21,475 nucleotides of DNA from Streptomyces sp. NRRL B-1140 (GTDB lineage Bacteria > Actinomycetota > Actinomycetes > Streptomycetales > Streptomycetaceae): positions 1-21,475 of the forward strand of contig NZ_LGEA01000123.1 in NCBI RefSeq assembly GCF_001280065.1. The letters are read 5' to 3'. The position numbers and the translations under genes were made by a program. Positions 8,280 through 13,807 of the stretch are shown piece after piece. Position 1 is the stretch's first letter. Every line of letters starts with the position of its first letter. The notes below the pieces were generated by a model. It made no database searches. It was not told where the DNA came from and saw only the letters and a list, made by a program, of their open reading frames with translations.

Positions 8280-10027
8280 GGGCGTTCCGGCGGGTTCGAG
8301 GTCAGCACGGCCACGGCGGTGTCGTCCCGCACCGGTCGGGCGGGACTGCTGGCGTCACGTATCGTCACGGCGGCCGTCACGGCCGGGTCGGTGGCGGGCA
8401 GACCGGGGTCGGACGGCGGCGTCCAGCGGCTGGGCAGGCCGTCGGTGTGCAGGATGAGGATCGGGTCGCCCACCCAGCCGGCCTCCTCCTCGCGGAGGGT
8501 GCCGGGCCGGTGGACGCCCACGATGCCGGGCCGCGACAGCAGGGGACGCCAGATGCCGTCGGTGCGCAGTCGCGCCCCGACGTTGCCGATGCCGGCGAAC
8601 CGCAGCCGCCCGGCCGTCAGGTCGAGCTGGGCCAATGCGACGGCCGCGCCCCGCGTGCCCCGCAGCGCGTCGTGCAGCCGCTGCAGCGACTCGGCGGGGG
8701 ACAGGTGGGCCCAGCGGTGCAGTGCGGTGACCGCAGCGGACGAGGCCCGGGCGGCCTCCGGCCCGTGCCCCAGCCCGTCCGCCAGCATCAACGTCACCCG
8801 GTCCCCGGCCCGGACCCACGCCCAGGCGTCCCCCGAGTACTCGGCTCCGCCGTAGGGAATGTTCACCCCACCGGCCCGCACCCCGGAAACCGGCACGGAA
8901 CGGTGCTGCGCGCCGACCTCCGCGACCGGAAGAGCGCGGTCCGGCGCCCCGCGGCGCTCTGCCGGATGCGTCCCGGTGCCGCCGTCGGCGGCACCGTCCG
9001 ACGCGGGAGCGCGCTGTGCGGTGGTCCGGGACACCGAGCCCGTTCCCGGGGTGCCGGAGACCGCGGGATCGTGGGCCGTCGGCGCCGAGGGGGCGGAGCC
9101 GGTCCTCGAGGCGCCGCCGTCTGCGCGATGGTGGGCCGGTGCCGTCCGGGACGCGCCGCCGTGTCCCGACGTGCCGGCGTCCGCCGAGCCACGCGTCGGT
9201 GTCGCTCCGTACAACGACACGTTCCCTCGTGCGCCGACGTCCGCGAGGCCCTGAGCCTGCGTCGTCCGGGATACCGAGCCCTCCGACCGGGCGTCGGTGT
9301 CCGGCGAGCCGTCGGCCGGTGCCGTCCGGGGAACAGGTCCGGTTCCCGGTGAGCCGGTCGGAGGGAGATCGTGGCCGGGGGCCGCGCCGGGCGCCGGGCC
9401 GGTTCCCCGGGCGGCGTCGGCCCGGCGCGCGGGGCCGACGGGAAGCGACGGACCCTGGCCGGTGTGACCGGGCGCAGCGGCCGGCACCGGCGCGTGGCCC
9501 GTCAGGCCGCCGCATGCCACCGCGCCGAACGGCGGTGTGCCACCCGGCCACCGTCCCCCTGCGGATGCCCGGCCCCCGGGCCCGGACGGCCCGTCGGCGG
9601 CCCGGGGTGTCGAGCTCACGCGGGCTACCGCGACGGTGCCGCGGCCGGGGACGCTGTGCAGGGCGAAGTCGTCGGAGAGGCGCAGACACGTGCCGAGCCC
9701 GGCGCCGAGCGAGCGGGAGGTGGAGAAGCCGTCGCGCAGCGCCGCCGGCACGTCGGGGATGCCCGGGCCGTGGTCGACCGCGGCGATCTGCACCACTCGT
9801 GCCCCGAGCGGCCCCTCCCGCAGCACGGGCGGGGCCACGATGTCGATGAGCACCTGGCCACCCTCGGCGTGCTTCAGCAGGTTCGTGGCGAGCTCGGTCG
9901 CGACCAGCGCGGCCGCCGCGGTACGCCGCTCGTCCAGCCCGGCCAGCGCGGCGGCGTCCTCCGCCGCGACCCGCGCGTCGCGCACCCGGGTCGCGTCGCG
10001 CACCGGCACGTCCCACACGCGGGGCAT
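8276..10027 (-). CDS. HATPase-PP2C fusion (RsbT/RsbW-like kinase joined to RsbX-like phosphatase)
   Basis: A 583-residue fusion. Residues 10-138 are a GHKL ATPase of the RsbT/RsbW type, with an intact N-box (E45, N49 in ATELATNLLKH), DHGPGI (85-90) and GAGLGT (108-113). Residues 385-580 are an RsbX/SpoIIE-type PP2C domain with acidic residues at SGDAW (D400), LADGLGHG (D417), HTDGL (D529) and DD (568-569). The roughly 245-residue low-complexity linker between them contains nine 20-residue repeats, listed separately. Related Streptomyces proteins usually have a short linker and are about 330-350 residues long (recollection). The open frame runs much further upstream, but the start is placed at the ATG at 10027, which shares one base with the rsbT stop (TGATG). 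It probably resets the stressosome by dephosphorylating RsbR/RsbS, as RsbX does in B. subtilis. The role of its kinase-like half is unclear. Confidence 0.88.
   Translation of the reverse strand: MPRVWDVPVRDATRVRDARVAAEDAAALAGLDERRTAAAALVATELATNLLKHAEGGQVLIDIVAPPVLREGPLGARVVQIAAVDHGPGIPDVPAALRDGFSTSRSLGAGLGTCLRLSDDFALHSVPGRGTVAVARVSSTPRAADGPSGPGGRASAGGRWPGGTPPFGAVACGGLTGHAPVPAAAPGHTGQGPSLPVGPARRADAARGTGPAPGAAPGHDLPPTGSPGTGPVPRTAPADGSPDTDARSEGSVSRTTQAQGLADVGARGNVSLYGATPTRGSADAGTSGHGGASRTAPAHHRADGGASRTGSAPSAPTAHDPAVSGTPGTGSVSRTTAQRAPASDGAADGGTGTHPAERRGAPDRALPVAEVGAQHRSVPVSGVRAGGVNIPYGGAEYSGDAWAWVRAGDRVTLMLADGLGHGPEAARASSAAVTALHRWAHLSPAESLQRLHDALRGTRGAAVALAQLDLTAGRLRFAGIGNVGARLRTDGIWRPLLSRPGIVGVHRPGTLREEEAGWVGDPILILHTDGLPSRWTPPSDPGLPATDPAVTAAVTIRDASSPARPVRDDTAVAVLTSNPPERP
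8978..9517 (-). repeat. In-frame 60-bp (20-residue) tandem repeat, about nine imperfect copies
   Basis: Residues 171-350 of the HATPase-PP2C fusion divide into nine consecutive 20-residue units without gaps. Units start at 171, 191, 211, 231, 251, 271, 291, 311 and 331. Most end in a Gly-rich GTG/GHG-type triplet, and several begin SVSRT, PVPRT or GASRT. Units at 211 and 311 match closely (HD at 9-10, SPGTG or TPGTG at the end). In the DNA, a g(t/c)cgtccggg-like word recurs at 9021, 9142, 9261 and 9321, in multiples of about 60 bases, with weaker copies near 9081 and 9201. The strict period and the absence of frame breaks point to repeat expansion in a disordered linker. Confidence 0.8.
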
Positions 10028-10467
10028 CAGACCTCCTCGCGCGGACGTGGCGGCCGTCCCACCCAGCACGTCACCCGCACCGTGGTGCCCGAGCCCGGCG
10101 CGGTGTCGATGTCGAAGTCGTGCACCAGGCGCCGCGCACCGCTCAGCCCCATGCCCAGACCGCCGCCGGAGGTGTAGCCGTCGCTCAGCGCCAGGTCCAG
10201 GTCGGCGATGCCCGGCCCCTCGTCGGCGAAGGCCAGCTGCAGCCCCTGCACGCCCGCGCCGCCGACCTGCCTGGCCTGCATCTGTCCGCCACCGCCGTGC
10301 ACCAGGGTGTTGCGGGCCAGCTCGCTGGCCGCGGTGATGAGCTTGGTCTGGTCCACCAGGCCGAAGCCGAGCCGGGCAGCGGCCTGCCGTACGTGCTGTC
10401 GCACCCACACCAGGTCCATGTCCGACCGGATGGGCAGGCAGGCCTCCACGCCCGAGGCGGTGTGCAT
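10027..10467 (-). CDS. rsbT: RsbT serine/threonine kinase
   Basis: A 146-residue GHKL-type protein kinase of the RsbT family. In B. subtilis RsbT phosphorylates the stressosome proteins RsbR and RsbS, then leaves to activate the RsbU phosphatase. Visible motifs are the N-box (E49 and N53 in AASELARNTLVHGG), the G1 box DEGPGI (82-87) and the G2 box GGGLGMGL (101-108), all intact. The pre-N-box stretch LGFGLVDQTKLITAASELAR is characteristic of RsbT rather than RsbW. The start is the ATG at 10467, sharing one base with the rsbS stop (TGATG), although the frame is open further upstream. It also overlaps the next gene by one base. Length matches the family. Confidence 0.93.
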   Translation of the reverse strand: MHTASGVEACLPIRSDMDLVWVRQHVRQAAARLGFGLVDQTKLITAASELARNTLVHGGGGQMQARQVGGAGVQGLQLAFADEGPGIADLDLALSDGYTSGGGLGMGLSGARRLVHDFDIDTAPGSGTTVRVTCWVGRPPRPREEV

Positions 10468-10886
10468 CACGGACTCTCCTGACGCGGGCTGCCGGGACGG
10501 GGCACGGGGGCCGGCTGCGCGAGCAGCTCCATGCCCGCCTCGGTGCTGAGCGCGGTGCTCAGCCCCGGCAGTGTCAGACCCAGTTCGACCAGGGTGATGG
10601 CGACCGCAGGGCGCATCCCGGCCACCACGGTGCGCGCGGCCAGCAACTTGGCCTGAGCGGCGATCTCGGCCAGCACCCGGCCGAGGAACGAGTCGACGAT
10701 CTCGACACCGGAGATGTCGATGAGGACCCCGCCCACCCCGGTACGGGAGATGGTCTCGGCGAGGTCCTGCTGGAGCTGCTGCGCCATGCTGTCGTGCAGT
10801 TCCCCCTGGAGCGTGACCAGCAGGACGTCGCCGAGCCGGAGCACCGGCACGTGGCCGGTCACGGGAGGGGGGTAGGCGTCGTTCAC
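10467..10886 (-). CDS. rsbS: RsbS stressosome antagonist (STAS domain)
   Basis: A single STAS-domain protein of 139 residues. RsbS forms the stressosome core with RsbR and binds RsbT until phosphorylated. The segment LIDISGVEIVDSFLGRVLAE matches the RsbS signature around B. subtilis Ser59; the equivalent residue here is Ser66 (VDSF). GMRPAVAITLVELGL (90-104) is the conserved second half of the STAS fold. The C-terminus adds a short Pro-rich tail absent from the B. subtilis protein. The start is the GTG at 10886, which overlaps the rsbR stop by four bases (GTGA). The frame is open further upstream, but that part would lie inside rsbR. Confidence 0.93.
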   Translation of the reverse strand: MNDAYPPPVTGHVPVLRLGDVLLVTLQGELHDSMAQQLQQDLAETISRTGVGGVLIDISGVEIVDSFLGRVLAEIAAQAKLLAARTVVAGMRPAVAITLVELGLTLPGLSTALSTEAGMELLAQPAPVPRPGSPRQESP

Positions 10887-11770
10887 CGCTGACCCGCACC
10901 CGGCCTCACGATGTCCGCGCCGAGCTGGTGCAGCGCATAACCCAGCGCGTCGGCGAGGCTGGCCCGGGTGATCACGTCCAGGTCCAGACCGAGATGCACG
11001 ATGGTCTGCGCGATGGCGGGACGGATGCCCGAGACGATGCACTCGGCGCCCATGAGGCGTGCCGCGGCGACCGTCTTCATCAGGTGCTGCGCCACCAGCG
11101 AGTCGACCGTCGGCACCCCGGTGATGTCGAGGATCGCGAACCGGGCGTGCTGCTCGACCACGGCGTTCAGCAGCGTCTCCATCACGATCTGGCTGCGGGC
11201 GCTGTCGAGGGTGCCGATGAGCGGCACGGCCACGATGCCGTCCCACAGCCGGATGACCGGCGTGGCCACCTCCATCAGCTGCAGCCGCTGCCGGTCACTG
11301 AGCGCCTGCCACTCGCTGAGGGCCGTCTGCATGGCCACCAGGCGCAGCGTGCCCATCAGAACGGTCAACGCGGTCGAACACGCCCGCAGGTGCTCGGGCG
11401 ACACCTGCGTCAGATCGGCAACCAACAGGTTCTCCACCGGCGGCCGCAGGGCAGCCAGCTCGCTGGAGACCTGGGTGTTGCTCAGCCCCGCACGCGAGCG
11501 GGCCGCGCCCATCCGGCCCAGCTGCTCGCGCACCGAGCTGAACCCCGCGGCGTCCGGATCCTCCACCTGCTCCGAGTCGGCCACCTGGGCCAGCGCGTCC
11601 ACGACGGCCTTGCCCGCTTCCACCGCCTCGTCCCGCGAGACGGTGAACACGGTGCGGAACAGGGGCTCGTCCGCCCACCGCTGGGCGATCTGCTCACGCC
11701 GGCGGTACAGGAAGTCCCTGACCTCGTGAGTGGGCGTCGCGAGCTGTCCGTCCGCTTCGTGCTCCGGCAC
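10883..11770 (-). CDS. rsbR: RsbR-type stressosome sensor protein
   Basis: A 295-residue RsbR paralogue, the sensory subunit of the stressosome. Residues 15-160 form an N-terminal helical domain of the RsbR N-terminal type, with no haem or flavin motif that I can identify. Residues 165-285 form a STAS domain with APLIGTL-like and DITGVPTVDS motifs. The two positions matching the RsbT phosphorylation sites of B. subtilis RsbRA (Thr171, Thr205) are both serine here: Ser190 in LIGTLDSARSQ and Ser224 in VPTVDSLVAQ. SGIRPAIAQTIVHLGLDLD (247-265) is highly conserved in RsbR proteins. It is the first gene of the five-gene operon. The GTG start is preceded by GAGGAGAG at a good distance. The signal sensed cannot be deduced. 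Confidence 0.92.
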   Translation of the reverse strand: MPEHEADGQLATPTHEVRDFLYRRREQIAQRWADEPLFRTVFTVSRDEAVEAGKAVVDALAQVADSEQVEDPDAAGFSSVREQLGRMGAARSRAGLSNTQVSSELAALRPPVENLLVADLTQVSPEHLRACSTALTVLMGTLRLVAMQTALSEWQALSDRQRLQLMEVATPVIRLWDGIVAVPLIGTLDSARSQIVMETLLNAVVEQHARFAILDITGVPTVDSLVAQHLMKTVAAARLMGAECIVSGIRPAIAQTIVHLGLDLDVITRASLADALGYALHQLGADIVRPGAGQR

Positions 11771-12032
11771 CTGGTTCTCTCCTCATCCGCGTTGCGTCGA
11801 CCGAGCCCGCTTCTGGCAACGAGACGGCGATGTGACACTTGCCGGGCGACAACTCTAACCATGCGCCGACCTCGTACGACACCTGCTTCCAGGCAAGTGA
11901 TCCGGTCCGGGCGAACGGCGGTTGGCGCCGCCGTCGCCGCGTGTGCGCGGGGTGAGCCGTCGTGCGGGCAGGGCGGAGCGAGGGCCGGGCGCCGATTTTC
12001 GCCGGCACCGGGCCCGAGGGGCATCCTGGACG

Positions 12033-12434
12033 TCAGACGCTCTGTCCCCCCGGCTCCTCGGGGTGCTCCGGTCCTTCGTCGACACGGGTCAGGGCCTCGT
12101 CGACACTCTCCGATATCGGCACGGTGATGCTGACGCCGGTCAGATCGAGGATGCGCCGCACGGCCGGCGTCGGACTGATGACGTGCACACTGCCCTCGGT
12201 CTTACGGGTCTCCTGGTACACCCGCAGGATGATGTTCATCCCGGACGAGTCCATGAAGGGGACGGACGAGAGGTCCAGCAGGAAGTGCCGTCGGCCGTGG
12301 TGGAGTTGGTTGGCCAGATGGGCCTGGAACTCGGTCGCGGTGTCGACGTCCAGGTAGCCGTCGACCGTGATCAGGGCCACGTCCTCCCGGGGCAGCTCGA
12401 CTTCCACGGACAGCGGGTTCTGGGCGAGGGGCAC
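12033..12434 (-). CDS. RsbV/BldG-type anti-sigma factor antagonist (STAS)
   Basis: A 133-residue STAS protein, expected to bind an RsbW-type kinase when unphosphorylated and so free its sigma factor. Residues 17-115 carry the fold. The phosphorylation motif FMDSSGMNI (60-68) places the target serine at Ser63 or Ser64, and VISPTPAVRRILDLTGV (85-101) is the usual C-terminal half. An acidic tail (EGPEHPEEPGG) follows. The longest frame begins at a TTG (12449), but GGAGG lies just inside it and is spaced five bases from a GTG at 12434, which is taken as the start. A SigB-like promoter match lies about 150 bases upstream. In S. coelicolor the antagonist ArsI (SCO7325) may be the orthologue; this is recollection of gene order, not a comparison. 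Confidence 0.9.
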   Translation of the reverse strand: MPLAQNPLSVEVELPREDVALITVDGYLDVDTATEFQAHLANQLHHGRRHFLLDLSSVPFMDSSGMNIILRVYQETRKTEGSVHVISPTPAVRRILDLTGVSITVPISESVDEALTRVDEGPEHPEEPGGQSV

Positions 12435-12584
12435 GGATACCTCCAACAAGTGCTACGGCCTGGGCTGGTCACCTCTGGGGATGACCGCGGTGCGAGGGGA
12501 ACCCGGTCGTTCTCCGGACTCGAATGCCGTTTCTCATGTGCCTCCCTCCACTGACGGGCTTCGGATCTCACCGCGCCCCCGCGA

Positions 12585-12609
12585 TTACCCCGGAATCCAC
12601 CCTCCATGC
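12585..12609 (-). promoter_or_regulatory. Candidate SigB-type promoter for the STAS antagonist gene
   Basis: On the minus strand GCAT (12609-12606), a 15-base spacer, then GGGTAA (12590-12585). The published Streptomyces coelicolor SigB consensus is GNNT-N14-16-GGGTAC/T, so the match is complete except for the last -10 base. It would give a leader of about 145 bases before the GTG at 12434. SigB-family control of an antagonist gene would be positive feedback, as is common in these circuits. Confidence 0.5.
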
Positions 12610-12675
12610 CCCCTCGGCCGAACATCGTCGGGACGGGCCGCCCGGACGTCCCGTGCGGTAGCAGGCGTGTGCGCC

Positions 12676-12700
12676 GAATGCGCTTGCGGCAGCAGGGTAA
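12676..12700 (+). promoter_or_regulatory. Candidate SigB-type promoter for the PRC-barrel gene
   Basis: On the plus strand GAAT (12676-12679), a 15-base spacer, then GGGTAA (12695-12700). It matches GNNT-N14-16-GGGTAC/T except at the final base, the same deviation as the opposing site. Transcription would begin near 12707, about 75 bases before the GTG at 12782. The -10 sits between short cagcag and ctgctg arms that could form a small hairpin. Confidence 0.45.
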
Positions 12701-12781
12701 TTGCTGCTGTGGAACGGGGCGGGCGCGGGCGTCCGCCCGAGGACTTCGCCATCAGCACATCGCCAGGGAGGGTGGAACAGC

Positions 12782-13153
12782 GTGGCCATCGACAGGATCT
12801 GGTCGTACGCGCCGGACAGCGGTCACACCGAGGGGCAGGACCTGACCGGGTTCGCGGTCGCCGCGACCGACGGCACGATCGGGCACGTGGACCGGGAGGC
12901 CGCCCCGCACGCCATGCGGCACCTGGTCGTCGACACCGGGGTGTGGGTGTTCGGCCGCAGCGTCCTGGTGCCGGCCGGAGTCGTCACCGGCGTCGACACC
13001 CAGGGGAGAAAGATCACACTGGCCTGCAGCAGGGCGGACGCCAAGGCGGCTCCCCGCTTCCAGACCGACAGTGAGACGAGGGACCGGGAGTACCTCAAGG
13101 CCGTGGGTGACTACTACGACCGGCTGCCGCCGCGTGAGACCGCCACGGTCTGA
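12782..13153 (+). CDS. PRC-barrel domain protein
   Basis: A 123-residue soluble protein with a PRC-barrel-like beta domain at about residues 18-80: DLTGFAVAATDGTIGHVD, then HLVVDTGVWVFGRSVLVPAG and GVDTQGRKITLACS. The C-terminus is charged and helical (about 95-115). PRC-barrel proteins occur in RNA processing (RimM) and photosynthetic reaction centres; many actinobacterial single-domain forms are stress-induced and uncharacterised (recollection). The longest frame starts at 12701, but the GTG at 12782 has AGGGAGGG nine to ten bases upstream and begins the conserved part. A candidate SigB promoter precedes it. It is divergent from the STAS antagonist and convergent with an RsbW-type gene, separated from the latter by two hairpins. 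Confidence 0.82.
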   Translation: MAIDRIWSYAPDSGHTEGQDLTGFAVAATDGTIGHVDREAAPHAMRHLVVDTGVWVFGRSVLVPAGVVTGVDTQGRKITLACSRADAKAAPRFQTDSETRDREYLKAVGDYYDRLPPRETATV

Positions 13154-13173
13154 GCCGGGCGGCGTCATCAGAC

Positions 13174-13196
13174 CGCCACGGTCTCGGACCGTGGCG
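13174..13196 (+). terminator. Hairpin terminator after PRC-barrel gene
   Basis: A 10-bp perfect stem (13174-13183 with 13187-13196) with a TCG loop lies 21 bases after the PRC-barrel stop. The left arm repeats the last coding bases of the gene (a 15-base direct repeat, 13137-13151 and 13170-13184). The right arm could therefore also pair with the end of the coding sequence. Confidence 0.65.
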
Positions 13197-13221
13197 TCCT
13201 GAGAGGGCCGCGGCCGGGCCG

Positions 13222-13246
13222 GTCACGGGCGCCTCGCGCCCGTGAC
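13222..13246. terminator. Bidirectional hairpin terminator between convergent genes
   Basis: An 11-bp perfect stem (13222-13232 with 13236-13246) with a 3-base loop lies ten bases beyond the stop of the minus-strand ATP-binding gene. It can serve the convergent transcripts from both sides. Confidence 0.7.
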
Positions 13247-13255
13247 GCTCCCGGC

Positions 13256-13690
13256 TCACCAGGGCATGAACACGTGCACGTCCTTGCCCCGGTCGTCGGT
13301 CACCACGCTGACCTGGTCGCACAACGTGTGGACGAGGTGCCAGCCGATGCCTCCGCCGCCGCTGCGCGGATCGAAGGGGCGGGGGGCGGGCTCGGTGGTG
13401 CTGGTGTCGTGCACCACCACATGCACCCCGTCGAAGGTCCGGCGCATCCGCAGCGCGAACGGACCGGGGGCGTACTGCACCGCGTTGGCGGCCAGTTCCG
13501 TCACCACCAGCAGGATGTCGTCCCAGTACTCGGGGGCAGAGGGCGGGGAGGAGCGCGCGAGGTCGCGCAGGAACTCTTCCGCGGCCAAGCGCGCACCTGT
13601 CACGTCGTGCGGCTCGCCCACGAAGGCGTTCGTGCGGCTCGGGATCTCCTCGGAGGTCAGGGCGTCGTCCCCACGTGGCTCGGTTGACAT
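13256..13690 (-). CDS. RsbW-like ATP-binding protein (candidate anti-sigma factor kinase)
   Basis: A 144-residue HATPase_c protein of the large Streptomyces group related to RsbW and SpoIIAB. The N-box has E65 and N69 (VVTELAANAVQYA), and the G2 box is GGGGIGWHLV (111-120). The G1 box is atypical: D95 is followed by TSTTEPAPRP rather than GxG, a form common in this streptomycete group, many of whose members have unproven kinase activity. RsbW proteins bind a sigma factor and phosphorylate a STAS antagonist. The nearest antagonist lies at 12033-12434, but pairing is not shown by the sequence. The ATG is preceded by GGAAAGG at good spacing. The upstream acyl-CoA ligase gene is on the same strand, 117 bases away. 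Confidence 0.85.
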   Translation of the reverse strand: MSTEPRGDDALTSEEIPSRTNAFVGEPHDVTGARLAAEEFLRDLARSSPPSAPEYWDDILLVVTELAANAVQYAPGPFALRMRRTFDGVHVVVHDTSTTEPAPRPFDPRSGGGGIGWHLVHTLCDQVSVVTDDRGKDVHVFMPW

Positions 13691-13807
13691 ATCGCCTTTC
13701 CGGCCCGGGCGTCAGCTACGGCTGTCGTCAGGGCTGTCGTCCTTTCTCTTGCGTCGCCACTGTTGCGTGTTCCCGAGGGGACGAGGCCTACGCGTCCGGC
13801 CGCATGC

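Larger units (their letters stand above)
12435..12781. other. Divergent regulatory region between STAS and PRC-barrel genes
   Basis: This 347-base gap between two divergent genes has no convincing open frame of its own. It holds two outward-facing matches to the Streptomyces SigB consensus (minus strand 12585-12609, plus strand 12676-12700). It also holds a short inverted repeat (cagcag/ctgctg around the plus-strand -10) and ribosome binding sites at both ends. Base composition is less GC-rich between about 12480 and 12600 than in the flanking genes, as expected for a promoter region. Confidence 0.7.

Noticed and set aside
6225..8855. Plus-strand open frame of 876 codons opposite the phosphatase genes
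   Set aside because: It spans parts of three minus-strand genes and has Arg/Gly/Gln-rich composition typical of antisense frames. No domain or suitable start was seen.
8978..9517. Possible CRISPR-like array because of the roughly 60-bp periodicity
   Set aside because: The units are imperfect along their whole length, there are no constant repeats with variable spacers, and the period is a multiple of three inside a coding frame.
10467..11246. Longer upstream versions of rsbS, rsbT and the HATPase-PP2C fusion
   Set aside because: The extensions lie inside the preceding gene in another frame and encode Arg/Gly/His-rich sequence. The conserved domains start exactly at the overlapping stop-start junctions.
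11771..12032. Search for a SigB-type promoter upstream of rsbR
   Set aside because: No GGGTAC/T-like hexamer occurs on the minus strand in this gap. A TAGAGT sequence could be a -10, but no acceptable -35 accompanies it, so no promoter is called.
13137..13184. 15-base direct repeat as a possible attachment site or target-site duplication
   Set aside because: It brackets only 18 bases, has no integrase or transposase nearby, and is explained as part of a terminator hairpin.
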